Shown here one piece after another: positions 20,319-29,094 of a stretch of DNA of 64,000 nt; within the stretch, counting starts at the first letter, position 1, and every line of letters starts with the position of its first letter. The DNA is from DASRDZ01 sp035652335. GTDB lineage: Bacteria; Chloroflexota; Dormibacteria; Aeolococcales; Aeolococcaceae. The stretch covers positions 1 through 64,000 of the forward strand of contig DASRDZ010000039.1 of the NCBI GenBank assembly GCA_035652335.1, given 5' to 3'. The position numbers and the translations under genes were made by a program. Under the pieces are notes generated by a model that saw only the letters and a list, made by a program, of their open reading frames with translations, did not search any database and had not been told where the DNA came from.

Positions 20319-21892
20319 CCGCGCAGCGCCGCCTCTGCGCCGCCCTCGCCGTGACCGTGTGCGCAGCCGCCCTGGCGACGGCCCGGCCGGCCGCACCGGC
20401 GGACGCGCAGCCGGCTCCCCCGCCGCCGGGCTGGCAGGACTCGCCCTACATGCCCGACGAGGCCGCCGCCGTGGCCGGCAAGGAGTACGGCAACAGCAGC
20501 AACTACACCACCTTCTTCCAGCACTGCGCGCAGCTCGGCCTGAGCTGGGCCTACGTCTTCGTCACCTGGAGCGACCTGGAGACGCAGTCGGGGTCGATCG
20601 ACCTCTCCGCGCTGGACGGCATGATCGAGACGGCGCACGCCAACGGCGTCCACCTGATGATGCAGGTGCAGACGATGGGCGACTGGGACCTGCCCGGCCC
20701 GGCGCAGACCGCGGCCAAGGGACTGCGCCGCACCAACAGCTCCAACGGTCCCTTCGTCACCGCCTGGCCGTACGCCGCGCCGGGGATGAACATCGACGCC
20801 TCCATCCCCTTCTGGAAGACGCTGGTGAGTCGCTACGCGCCCAGCGGCACGCTGGCCAGGGAGCAGGGCTGGAGCGACGGCTACGGCGTCTCCTACTACG
20901 AGGTGGAGAACGAGCCGGACTTCTTCCCCTGGGTCGACGGCAACTGGGAGTACTTCAGCAAGGACTACGCGCTCTACCTCTCCCACCTCAAGCCGGCGCT
21001 CACCGCCATCGACCCCAGCGTGCGCCTGGTGGCGCCTGCGATCAGCAGCGGCCCGGACAGCAACCCGAGCAACGACCAGGGGATCTACTTCCTCGACAGC
21101 CTGCTGAGCACGTCGCCCTCGACGCTGCTCTTCGGCTCCGACCAGTACGACGCCACGGTGGCGGCCGGCGCGCCCATCCTCGGCGGCGGTCCGTACATCG
21201 ACGTCTACTCCTTCCACCAGGACCTGGCCAACCCGACCACCACCTACCCGCACGACCGCGCTCTCGCCGTGCGCTCCGAGGTGCAGACGTACAGCACCCA
21301 GGCAACCTACCCCAGCAACGCGTCGGCGCCGATCTGGTCCTCGGAGGGCAGCGCCAACGAGTACAGCGGCAGCACGTCGACGAGCACCCAGTACGCGTGG
21401 GCCGAGGAGCAGCTCGCCCTCGACGACTTCGCCGCCGGCGTGCAGCGGATGAACTGGGACCTGGGCACCGACGGGCAGAACAGCGGCGTCGACCTGCGCA
21501 CCGAGGCGATCGGCAAGGCGACCATGGCGATGGACACGTACTTCCCCACCGCTCAGGGCGTCACCGACATCTCGGCGTCGCTGACCGCGTCGGCAGGGCA
21601 GACCATGGCGGCGTACTCCTGGACCAACCCGCAGACCAACCTGCGCTCGGTGGCGCTGTGGGCGCAGGACTTCGCCCAGGGGTCGGGGAGCAGCGCGCCG
21701 GCCTTCACCGTCGACGTGCCGGTGAGCACGCCGTACGCCACCGTCGTCGGGTCGGACTGGTCGACCGTCACCGTCGCCGCCACCAACGGCAGCGTGCCGG
21801 TGCAGGTGTCGCGCGGCGATCCCTCGCCGGTGGTGATGGTGATCGAGCAGAAGGCGGCGCCGCATCTCCACGTGCGGACCCAGGCGTCATGA
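20315..21892 (+). CDS. Secreted TIM-barrel glycoside hydrolase, clan GH-A type
   Basis: 525 residues, GTG start overlapping the preceding stop. An Ala-rich signal peptide (about 1-31) is followed by a short proline run and the catalytic barrel. The motif YYEVENEPDFF (about residue 193) has the Asn-Glu pair of the clan A acid/base, and IWSSEGSANEY (about residue 345) is the likely nucleophile region; NWDLGTDGQ and a C-terminal beta-domain follow. The general pattern resembles GH39 or GH5/GH30-like enzymes, but the family cannot be fixed by eye. Sitting just before the binding protein gene, it probably releases sugars outside the cell for the importer. Confidence 0.75.
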   Translation: MTAQRRLCAALAVTVCAAALATARPAAPADAQPAPPPPGWQDSPYMPDEAAAVAGKEYGNSSNYTTFFQHCAQLGLSWAYVFVTWSDLETQSGSIDLSALDGMIETAHANGVHLMMQVQTMGDWDLPGPAQTAAKGLRRTNSSNGPFVTAWPYAAPGMNIDASIPFWKTLVSRYAPSGTLAREQGWSDGYGVSYYEVENEPDFFPWVDGNWEYFSKDYALYLSHLKPALTAIDPSVRLVAPAISSGPDSNPSNDQGIYFLDSLLSTSPSTLLFGSDQYDATVAAGAPILGGGPYIDVYSFHQDLANPTTTYPHDRALAVRSEVQTYSTQATYPSNASAPIWSSEGSANEYSGSTSTSTQYAWAEEQLALDDFAAGVQRMNWDLGTDGQNSGVDLRTEAIGKATMAMDTYFPTAQGVTDISASLTASAGQTMAAYSWTNPQTNLRSVALWAQDFAQGSGSSAPAFTVDVPVSTPYATVVGSDWSTVTVAATNGSVPVQVSRGDPSPVVMVIEQKAAPHLHVRTQAS

Positions 21893-23583
21893 TCGGCGTG
21901 CAGGCTGCCAGGCGCCGCGGCCGCGGCCACACGCCGGGCATGGTCAACCTCGCCGGCGCGATGATCGTCACGCTGATCGTCGCCGTGCTGGCCCTGCGCG
22001 CCAGCCCCAGCACGCCGCCCGAGATCGCCGAGTTCGCCCCCACCGCGCACCAGCAGATCAAGAACGCGCCGCCCGAGCAGAACTCGACGGTGGGCAAGGG
22101 TCCCGGCGTGGGGAACGGCCTGGCCACGCCGACGCCGACGCCACCGCCGACGGCGCCGGCCGCCGCGCAGGCGGCACAGCCGACGCCGCCGCCGCAGGTG
22201 AACCACTGCGTCGGCACGCCGCCGCGGCAGATCGAGGACCCGCAGTCACCGCCGTGCGTGCCATTCTGGAGCGGCACCAACCCGGGCGCGACCTACAAGG
22301 GCGTCACCGCGTCGACGATCACGGTTGCGCTGCCCACCAGCGACGGCAGCCTGCCGCAGTGGGAGCAGGACCTGGCGACGTTCTTCAACGAGCGCTTCGA
22401 GTTCTACGGGCGGAAGATCCAGCTCGTCGCCTTCCAGGACCCCGGCAACCACGCCGACGCACCGCCGGAGAGCTCGTACCAGTCGGAGGCCACCGCGGTC
22501 GACCAGCAGATCCACGCCTTCGCCTCGCTGAACATGACCGACAGCGGCGGCGGCGAGATCACCTACTACGACGACCTGGCCAGCGAGGGCATCATCAGCG
22601 TGGGCAGCGAGAACGTGATGCGCGAGGGCGAGGGCCATGCCGACGCCCACGCGCCCTACGAGTGGCGCCTCTTCCCCGGGTTCGACGTGGTTGCCGACAC
22701 CTACGGCAAGTACGTCTGCACCTCGCTGAAGGGCGGCGTGGCCAGCCACGCGGGAACCGGCATCCAGGGCAAGCCGCGCGTCTTCGGCATGCTGGTCACC
22801 AAGTACACCGACAACTTCGCGCCGGACGTCTCGCCGATCACCGACGAGCTCAACGCCTGCGGCATCACCATCGCCGACACCGAGACGCAGACCTACGACC
22901 TCAACCAGTGCGACTCCTGCTTCGCCCAGGAGAGCCAGCAGGTGATGCTCAACTTCCGCCAGAAGAACGTGACCAGCATCCTGTGCGTCTGCCACGCGGC
23001 GCCGATGTGGCTGGGCGACATGCCCGCCGCGCAGAGCCAGAGCTACTTCCCCGAGTGGGTGATGAGCGGCTACGGCATCTACGACTGGGACCTCAACCAG
23101 CAGGCCTTCGGCGGCCCGGTGAAGCAGGAGGTGGCGGACGAGTTCGGCCTCAGCTGGGCCAACAAGTCCATCCCCACCAACCAGCTGCCGATCATGGCCG
23201 CCATCCACGAGGTCGACCCCACCTACAACCTCAGCGACAGCGACGCCCACCAGGACACCCGCGACTACCTGGGCATGCTGATGCTGGCGTCGGGCATCCA
23301 GATGGCGGGCCCCAACCTCACGCCGCAGACCTTCCAGGCGGGGCTCTTCAAGACGCAGTTCCCCGATCCCGGCGCCGACGGACCTCCGTACTACCAGGCC
23401 GAGGTCGGCTTCGGACCCAGCCACTCGTTCTTCCACAGCTCATCGGCGATCTGGTGGAGCAACAGCGACGCGTCGACGTGGGGCGGCGGCGCGGGCGCCT
23501 TCTGCTGGTCGGACCACGGCGTCCGCCAGCCGCAGCAGGCATGGAAGCTGCCCGACGACGCGCAGAAGGAACCCTGTTACTGA
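21889..23583 (+). CDS. Membrane-anchored type I periplasmic-binding protein (Liv family)
   Basis: 564 residues, ATGA overlap with the glycosidase gene. It has no lipobox; instead one membrane segment (about residues 18-38) anchors it and a proline/threonine-rich linker (about 75-125) leads to the binding domain. The domain starts with GVTASTITVALPTSDGSLPQW and shows the two-lobed Peripla_BP_6 pattern (for example KPRVFGMLVTKYTDNFAPDV). It has many cysteines (CDSCF, CVCHAAP) that may form disulfides. It is the only binding protein near the LivH-LivM and MFS-LivF-LivG genes and is probably their receptor, although these genes lie 8 kb upstream in the same run. Confidence 0.8.
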   Translation: MIGVQAARRRGRGHTPGMVNLAGAMIVTLIVAVLALRASPSTPPEIAEFAPTAHQQIKNAPPEQNSTVGKGPGVGNGLATPTPTPPPTAPAAAQAAQPTPPPQVNHCVGTPPRQIEDPQSPPCVPFWSGTNPGATYKGVTASTITVALPTSDGSLPQWEQDLATFFNERFEFYGRKIQLVAFQDPGNHADAPPESSYQSEATAVDQQIHAFASLNMTDSGGGEITYYDDLASEGIISVGSENVMREGEGHADAHAPYEWRLFPGFDVVADTYGKYVCTSLKGGVASHAGTGIQGKPRVFGMLVTKYTDNFAPDVSPITDELNACGITIADTETQTYDLNQCDSCFAQESQQVMLNFRQKNVTSILCVCHAAPMWLGDMPAAQSQSYFPEWVMSGYGIYDWDLNQQAFGGPVKQEVADEFGLSWANKSIPTNQLPIMAAIHEVDPTYNLSDSDAHQDTRDYLGMLMLASGIQMAGPNLTPQTFQAGLFKTQFPDPGADGPPYYQAEVGFGPSHSFFHSSSAIWWSNSDASTWGGGAGAFCWSDHGVRQPQQAWKLPDDAQKEPCY

Positions 23584-23594
23584 AGGGAGCAGGC

Positions 23595-25031
23595 ATGACG
23601 GTGATCGACAGTCCGGCGGCGACGAGCGTGGTGCTCGACCTGCAGCGTCCCCGCGCGCGTTTCCCGCGCATCCACGAGGGGCGCTACGAGGTCGACCCTG
23701 TGGGCAGCGGCATCGCCCCGGTGGCGCCGCGGCTGGTGGAGACGGCGCGGCGTGCGGGCATCCGCTTCCTGCGCATCGGCCTCGGCATCTGGCTGCCGGG
23801 ACCGACCTTCGAGCCGGGCAAGGCCGTCGCCGAGCGCGAGTGGTTCCACGGCTCGACGCTGCAGGACGTCGCCGACGACTCGCTGTACGACTGGACCCAC
23901 CTCGACCGCAACCTCGACATCTGCGTCGCGCTCGGTGTCGAGGAGGTGCTCTTCAACGTCGACTACATGCCGGCGACGCTGTCCGCCAGGCGCAAGCCGC
24001 CCAAGCTGCCGCGCGCCATCCGCCACATCGCCCAGGGGTACAGCTTCCCCGACGGCGTGCGCTCCTCCCCGCCCAGGGACCCCGAGGTCTTCGCCGCCGC
24101 GAGCCTGCGCGCGGTGCGTCACGTCGAGAGCCGCGGGCTGCGCATCCGCGCGGTGGAGCTGTGGAACGAGCCCGACCTGCCGCTCTTCTACACCGGCAGC
24201 TTCGAGGAGTTCTGGCGGATGTACGCGCCCTTCGCGCGGGTGATGCGCGAGGCGGGGCACAGGGTCGGCGGACCGTCGTGGGCGCACGTGCTGCAGCCCG
24301 AGCTGTGGCGCGACGAGTTCATCGCCCGCTGCGCGCGTGAGCAGGTGCCCCTCGACGTCTACACCTGGCACCGCTACCCGCGCTCGCCGCAGACGGTCAT
24401 CGACTGCGCGCGCGCCATCCGGGAGCTTCTCGACCGCAACGGGTTGCAGGCGACCGAGAGCGTCATCGACGAGTGGGGCTACAACCTGCACGAGGGCGAG
24501 CCCGGCTTCTGGGGCAGCGCCGCCATGGCGGCGTTCATGGCCACGGCGCTGGTGGGACTGGTGGACGCCGGCGTCGCCGCGCAGGCGGGCGGCCTGCTCT
24601 GCGACCCCGCGCCGCTGCCGCTCGACGGCGAGCGCATGCTCGGCCTGGCGCGACGCAACGGCGAGCCCAACCCCGTCTTCCACTGCTTCGCCGCCTACGA
24701 GGACTTCCAGCAGACACCGATGCGCATCCCCGTCGACGGCGACCCCGCCGGTGTGCTCGCCGGCACGGACGAGGAGTCGACGCGGCTCGGCGTCATCATC
24801 TCCAACGCCGAGGACACGCCGCGACGCGTCGCCCTCTCGCTGCGCGGCGCCGAGTGCGACGCCGAGCTGCGGTTGCTCACCCAGCAGAGCTTCGACCGGG
24901 ACGGCGGCTTCGAGCCGGCCGTGGCCCTGCGCATCGGCGGCGACCCGGTCGAGGTGGAGCTGCCGCCACGCACCATGGCCGTGGTCGGCGGCGCGCTTCT
25001 CGGCCCGGATGCCAGGCAGGTTGTCGTATGA
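23595..25031 (+). CDS. GH39-type glycoside hydrolase, cytoplasmic
   Basis: 478 residues; GGGAGCAGG lies just upstream of the ATG. The acid/base motif VELWNEPDLP (about residue 186) and the nucleophile motif VIDEWGYN (about residue 290) match the GH39 beta-xylosidase/iduronidase pattern, with a C-terminal beta-sandwich. There is no signal peptide, so it should act on imported oligosaccharides. It is the last gene of the transporter run. Weak candidate site 4 of the sugar regulon overlaps its stop. The sugar released may be xylose or arabinose; this is inferred from neighbours. Confidence 0.8.
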   Translation: MTVIDSPAATSVVLDLQRPRARFPRIHEGRYEVDPVGSGIAPVAPRLVETARRAGIRFLRIGLGIWLPGPTFEPGKAVAEREWFHGSTLQDVADDSLYDWTHLDRNLDICVALGVEEVLFNVDYMPATLSARRKPPKLPRAIRHIAQGYSFPDGVRSSPPRDPEVFAAASLRAVRHVESRGLRIRAVELWNEPDLPLFYTGSFEEFWRMYAPFARVMREAGHRVGGPSWAHVLQPELWRDEFIARCAREQVPLDVYTWHRYPRSPQTVIDCARAIRELLDRNGLQATESVIDEWGYNLHEGEPGFWGSAAMAAFMATALVGLVDAGVAAQAGGLLCDPAPLPLDGERMLGLARRNGEPNPVFHCFAAYEDFQQTPMRIPVDGDPAGVLAGTDEESTRLGVIISNAEDTPRRVALSLRGAECDAELRLLTQQSFDRDGGFEPAVALRIGGDPVEVELPPRTMAVVGGALLGPDARQVVV

Positions 25032-25032
25032 G
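25020..25032. promoter_or_regulatory. Weak copy of the sugar-regulon palindrome before the regulator gene
   Basis: GTTGTCGTATGAG matches the site 1 sequence (minus strand) at 10 of 13 bases and, like sites 2 and 3, continues with CAG. It overlaps the GH39 stop and lies just upstream of a TATGAT -10-like hexamer (25047-25052). That spacing would place transcription start at or next to the GTG/ATG codons at 25060-25065. Autoregulation of the FadR-type gene is suggested. Confidence 0.35.
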
Positions 25033-25062
25033 CAGAGGTGCTGGGCTATGATCGCCACCGTG

Positions 25063-25854
25063 ATGGCGGAGACCGACGGCCGGCCCGGACAGCAGCTGAT
25101 CACCAAGACGTCGCTGGCCGCCAAGGTTGCCGACGCCCTGGTCGCCTACATCCTCCAGGAGGGGATGCACGAGGGCGACCTGCTGCCCTCGACCGCCGAC
25201 CTCGCCGAGCGCTACGGGGTGAGCCGCACCGTGGTGCGCGAGGCGATCGCCGACCTGGCCGGCCGCGGGCTGCTGCAGCGGGGCCAGGGCAAGGAGACCG
25301 TGGTCCTCAACCCCGGGGCCAGCCAGCTGCACGGGCTGCTCGAGTTCCGCGTGCTGCGCGACGGCGTGAGCGCCGAGCAGGTGCTGGAGACGCGCCGCGC
25401 CATCGAGGGCATCACCGCGCGCCTCGCCGCCGAGCGGCGCAGTGACGACGACCTGGCCACCATGCGCGAGGCGCTGTCGCTGATGACCTCCGCGCCCGAC
25501 GACACCGCCTACCACGACGCCGACGTGCGCTTCCACCACCAGCTCGCGCTGAGCACGCGCAACCCGCTGATCGCGCTCATCTTCGAGGGCATCGAGAGCC
25601 TGGTGCGCGAGCAGCGCATCCGGGCGACGCAGGGACGGCGGGCGCGCGGCGAGGCCTTCGAGCCGATCCACGAAGCGCATCGCGCCATCTACGACGCCGT
25701 GGCCAGGGGCAATCCCGCCAAGGCGGAGCAGGCGATGCTGGCCCACCTGATGCAGACCGAGGAAGGGCTCGAGGCGCTGCGCTCGATGCGCGGCAAGGGC
25801 GGCGGCGCGTCGCGCCGCGGCGGCTCAGCTGGACAGCGCCGCGTGGCGCGCTGA
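25063..25854 (+). CDS. FadR-family (GntR/FCD) transcriptional regulator
   Basis: 263 residues. The N-terminal winged helix (about 15-80) includes RYGVSRTVVREAIADLAGRGLL; the C-terminal FCD ligand domain has the metal-site pattern DADVRFHHQLA and later His residues (HEAHRAIYD, MLAHLMQ). FadR-type members usually sense sugar acids or other carboxylates and bind short palindromes. The ATG at 25063 is preferred because a TATGAT hexamer (25047-25052) would give a leaderless transcript starting there; an ATG at 25048 lies inside that hexamer. Its 3' end overlaps the convergent enolase-superfamily gene by 30 bases. It is the best candidate to bind the CTTRTANKATAAG sites of this locus. Confidence 0.88.
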   Translation: MAETDGRPGQQLITKTSLAAKVADALVAYILQEGMHEGDLLPSTADLAERYGVSRTVVREAIADLAGRGLLQRGQGKETVVLNPGASQLHGLLEFRVLRDGVSAEQVLETRRAIEGITARLAAERRSDDDLATMREALSLMTSAPDDTAYHDADVRFHHQLALSTRNPLIALIFEGIESLVREQRIRATQGRRARGEAFEPIHEAHRAIYDAVARGNPAKAEQAMLAHLMQTEEGLEALRSMRGKGGGASRRGGSAGQRRVAR

Positions 25855-27051
25855 GGAGACGCGCACCGTCGCGTCGTCGCGCGTCCACAGCTCGGGGAGC
25901 AGGGACGTGCCCAGACCCTCGCCCTCGGTGGGCCAGAGGTGTCCGCGCTCGAGTCGTGGCAGCTCGGTGACCAGCAGCGGGTACCAGTCGCTGTAGTAGG
26001 CGCGCACCACCTCCTGCAGCATGGCGTTGGGCTGGCTGACGCCGAAGTGCACGCCCAGCGCCAGGTTGATCGGCCCCGTGCAGTCGTGCGGCGCCACCGG
26101 GACGTGGTACGCGTCCGCCATGGTGGCGATCTTGCGCGCCTCGCTGAGGCCGCCGACCCAGCCGAAGTCGAACATCACGTAGCCGAAGCAGTGCTGCTCC
26201 AGCACGCTGCGGAAGCCGTGCTTGCCGGAGATCAGCTCGCTGGCGATGGTGGGGATGCGCGTGGCCCGCGCGAAGGCGGCCAGCTCGTCGATGTCGTCGA
26301 TGCGCAGGGGGTCCTCGAACCACATCGGCTCGTACTCCTCCACCGCACGGGCGATGCGCTTGGCGGCGGCGAGCATCCAGCGGCTGTGCATCTCCAGGGC
26401 GACGTCGATGCGGTCGCCGACCGCGCTGCGGATCTTCTCGAAGGGCGCGCAGCCCTTGCGCAGGTCCTCGGCGCTGATCATGGCGCCGTCGCCGGCGACC
26501 GCGTACTCGTCGAAGGGCCAGATCTTCATCGCAGTGAAGCCCTCGTCGAGAAGGCCCTCGGCCAGCTCGCCGGCGCGATGCAGGAAGGCGTCGAGGTCCT
26601 CGTACGGGCCGCGACCGCCGAGGTTCGACCAGGTGCGGTTGTCGAGCGTCCCGGCGATGGGCTTGCGCGCGTAGCCGTAGCCGCCGCAGGTGTTGTACGC
26701 GCGCACCGACTCGCGGGTGCGCCCGCCGAGGAGCTGGTAGAGCGGCTGGCCGCACGCGCGAGCGGCGATGTCCCACAGCGCGTTGTCGAGCGCCGACGCG
26801 CCGCGCGTCTCGGCGCCGATGCCGCCGAAGCGCAGGTAGAAGCCGTAGAGCTCCTTCCAGTGGCGCTCGATGCGCAGCGGGTCGGCGCCGAGCAGGTACG
26901 GCGCCGCCGTCTCGTGGATGTACGAGGCCACCGCCTCGGGGCCGAAGAAGGTCTCGCCGGTGCCGGTGATCCCCTCGTCGGTGAGCACCTCGACCCAGCA
27001 GAGGTTGGGAAACTCGCCCAGGCTCAGGGTGCGGATCTCGACGATCTTCAC
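25825..27051 (-). CDS. Enolase-superfamily sugar-acid dehydratase
   Basis: 408 residues, GTG start overlapping the preceding stop. Visible are the N-terminal capping domain with GITGTGETFFG, then TAMKIWPFDEYA (catalytic Lys strand), metal ligands in EMHSRWML (Glu/His region), FEDPL and SELISGK, and the C-terminal APHDCTGP. Only one Lys is present in the KxK region (K-I-W), as in several sugar-acid dehydratases of the mandelate racemase group. It is the last gene of a minus-strand operon with three alcohol dehydrogenases, which suggests the sequence sugar to aldonate to 2-keto-3-deoxy acid. The precise substrate (arabinonate, galactonate, fuconate or other) is open. Confidence 0.88.
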   Translation of the reverse strand: MKIVEIRTLSLGEFPNLCWVEVLTDEGITGTGETFFGPEAVASYIHETAAPYLLGADPLRIERHWKELYGFYLRFGGIGAETRGASALDNALWDIAARACGQPLYQLLGGRTRESVRAYNTCGGYGYARKPIAGTLDNRTWSNLGGRGPYEDLDAFLHRAGELAEGLLDEGFTAMKIWPFDEYAVAGDGAMISAEDLRKGCAPFEKIRSAVGDRIDVALEMHSRWMLAAAKRIARAVEEYEPMWFEDPLRIDDIDELAAFARATRIPTIASELISGKHGFRSVLEQHCFGYVMFDFGWVGGLSEARKIATMADAYHVPVAPHDCTGPINLALGVHFGVSQPNAMLQEVVRAYYSDWYPLLVTELPRLERGHLWPTEGEGLGTSLLPELWTRDDATVRVSSARHAALSS

Positions 27052-28019
27052 GCCGCGTCCTCCTCGTTCCAGTGCAGCACCACCTTGGCGGAGTCGCCGC
27101 CGAGGAAGCGGTCGAAGGCCGCCTGCGCCTGTGCGGCGGGGAACTCGTCGCCGACCAGGCGGCGGATGTCGAGGCCGCAGCGCTGCAGGTCGAGCATCGC
27201 CGGCCAGTCCTCGGTGGCGTAGTACCAGGCGCCGGTGTAGGTCACCTCGCGGTGCACGACGCTCGCCGACGGGCGGATCGCAGCAGTGCCGCACTCGCCG
27301 GACTGCAGCACGGTGCCGCCTGGTTCGGCGAGGTCGAAAGCACGGTCGATGCACTGCGGGGTGCCGGTCGCCTCGATGACGAGGCGCGCCGGTGGTGGCG
27401 TGGCGTCGGGCGCCACCGCCGCGACGGCGCCGAGCGCGACGGCCGTGGCGCGGCGGGCCGCGGAGGGCTCGACGCCGATGACCTCGCACCCCTGCAGCGC
27501 GCGCACGGCGACGTGGGCGAGACCCACAGGGCCGAGGCCGATGACGACGACGCGGTCCCCCGGCGCCGTCGGTGCGCGGCGCAGGGCGCGCGCGGGAACG
27601 CCGAGGGCGTCGCCGCTCAGCAACGCACCGGTGACCGCGTCGGTGCCCGCGGGCAGCCGTCGCAGCGTGCGCAGCCCGGCGACGACGTAGTCCGCGTGCA
27701 TGCCGACCTGCACCGACGGGCCCTCGGCGCAGCGCGTCTCGACGCCCGCGCGGCATGGCCCGCAGTCGCCGCAGCCGCGGATCGCGGACACGCCGACGCG
27801 CTCTCCCACGGCGACGTCCGCTCCCTGTGGCGCTGACACGACGACGCCGCAGGCTTCGTGGCCCGCGTTGCCCGCCATGCCGGCGGCGACCGCGCCGCGC
27901 TCGCTGCCGCACAGCGCGCTGCACTCCACGCGCACCAGCGCCTCGCCCGCGCCCGCGACCGGAACCGGCGCCTCGACCAGCTCGACGCGCCCCTCGCCGC
28001 GCAGCCGCAGCGCGCGCAT
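27048..28019 (-). CDS. Zinc-dependent medium-chain alcohol/sugar dehydrogenase
   Basis: 323 residues. Catalytic zinc ligands are in SALCGSERG and GHEACG; the structural zinc site is GCGDCGPCRAGVETRC; the NAD(P) motif is GLGPVGLAHVA. The ATG at 28019 gives the usual family N-terminus (MRALRLRG); a GTG at 28058, just after the upstream stop, would add 13 residues. It is the third of three dehydrogenases in the operon and overlaps the dehydratase start by 4 bases. Oxidation of a sugar or sugar alcohol to a lactone or keto-sugar is the likely role. Confidence 0.85.
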   Translation of the reverse strand: MRALRLRGEGRVELVEAPVPVAGAGEALVRVECSALCGSERGAVAAGMAGNAGHEACGVVVSAPQGADVAVGERVGVSAIRGCGDCGPCRAGVETRCAEGPSVQVGMHADYVVAGLRTLRRLPAGTDAVTGALLSGDALGVPARALRRAPTAPGDRVVVIGLGPVGLAHVAVRALQGCEVIGVEPSAARRATAVALGAVAAVAPDATPPPARLVIEATGTPQCIDRAFDLAEPGGTVLQSGECGTAAIRPSASVVHREVTYTGAWYYATEDWPAMLDLQRCGLDIRRLVGDEFPAAQAQAAFDRFLGGDSAKVVLHWNEEDAA

Positions 28020-28065
28020 CAGCGAGGGCGGCGCCAGCGGCTCGACGATTGCGCGCACGACGAGC

Positions 28066-29067
28066 TCAGCGGCGAGGGTCGACGACGACCTTGATGGCCG
28101 CGTCGCGCGCCTGCGCCAGGGCCAGGAAGGCGTCCTGCGCCTCGTCCATGCCCACGCTGCGGTCGACCAGCCCGGGGATGGGCGATCCCGGCGCGGCGAC
28201 CAGCTCGACGGCGCGCGCGAAGTCGGGCTCGTCGTAGCAGAAGCTGCCCAGCAGCCGCTTCTCCGGCACCACCAGCTCGTACAGGCCCAGCTCGACGCGC
28301 GGCGCACCCAGGCCGACCACGACGACCGAGCCGCCGCCGCGCACCGCGGCCAGCGCACCGCGCAATGTCGCGGCGATGCCCACCGCGTCGACGATGGTGT
28401 CGAAGGGCCCCGCCGCGCTCATCGCCTCGGGCGACGCGGCGCGCAGCCCGAGCCCTTCGGCGGCGCGCAGGCGATCCTGCTGGAGGTCGGACACCCACAC
28501 CTCTGACGCGCCGTCGAGTCGCGCGACGTGCCCGCAGAGCAACCCGATCGGCCCCGCGCCGACGACGCCGATGCGCTGCCCCCGCTCGACGCCGGCGAGC
28601 CGCATGCAGTGCACCGCCACCGCGGTGGGCTCGACCATGGCGCCCTGCTCGACGGGCAGCGATCGCGGCAGCGCCACGACGTTGCGCGCACGCACGCCAA
28701 GGCGCTCGGCGAAGGCGCCCTGCAGGGTCGGGGTGACGCCGACGATGGTGCGGTTCTCGCAGAGCGTCACCCGTCCGGCGCGGCAGGGAGCGCACTCACC
28801 GCAGAACAGCAGCGGGTTGAAGGTGACCGGGTCGCCGGGCTGCACCGCGCTGACGCGCTCGCCGGTGCGCGCCACGACGCCGCTCGCCTCGTGTCCCATC
28901 ACCATGCCGAGCGCGCGGCGCCCGGACTCGCCGGAGTAGCCGTGCACGTCGCTACCGCAGATGCCCACGGCGTGCATGTCGATGACCACGTCGTCGGGAC
29001 CGCAGACGGGCTCGGCGACGTCGTCCACGACGATCCGGTTGTGCTCGCGGAAGACCAGTGCTCGCAA
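28066..29067 (-). CDS. Zinc-dependent alcohol/threonine-type dehydrogenase
   Basis: 333 residues starting with TTG; GGGAGG lies about 8 bases upstream and no ATG is available nearby. Catalytic zinc ligands are in GICGSDVHG and MGHEASG, the structural zinc motif is CGECAPCRAGRVTLC, and the dinucleotide motif is GVVGAGPIGLL. It resembles sorbitol/threonine-type dehydrogenases, which oxidise secondary alcohols of polyols. It is the second gene of the four-gene minus-strand operon. Confidence 0.87.
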   Translation of the reverse strand: MRALVFREHNRIVVDDVAEPVCGPDDVVIDMHAVGICGSDVHGYSGESGRRALGMVMGHEASGVVARTGERVSAVQPGDPVTFNPLLFCGECAPCRAGRVTLCENRTIVGVTPTLQGAFAERLGVRARNVVALPRSLPVEQGAMVEPTAVAVHCMRLAGVERGQRIGVVGAGPIGLLCGHVARLDGASEVWVSDLQQDRLRAAEGLGLRAASPEAMSAAGPFDTIVDAVGIAATLRGALAAVRGGGSVVVVGLGAPRVELGLYELVVPEKRLLGSFCYDEPDFARAVELVAAPGSPIPGLVDRSVGMDEAQDAFLALAQARDAAIKVVVDPRR

Positions 29068-29094
29068 CGGAACTCCCTCCCTTGGCGGGTTGTG

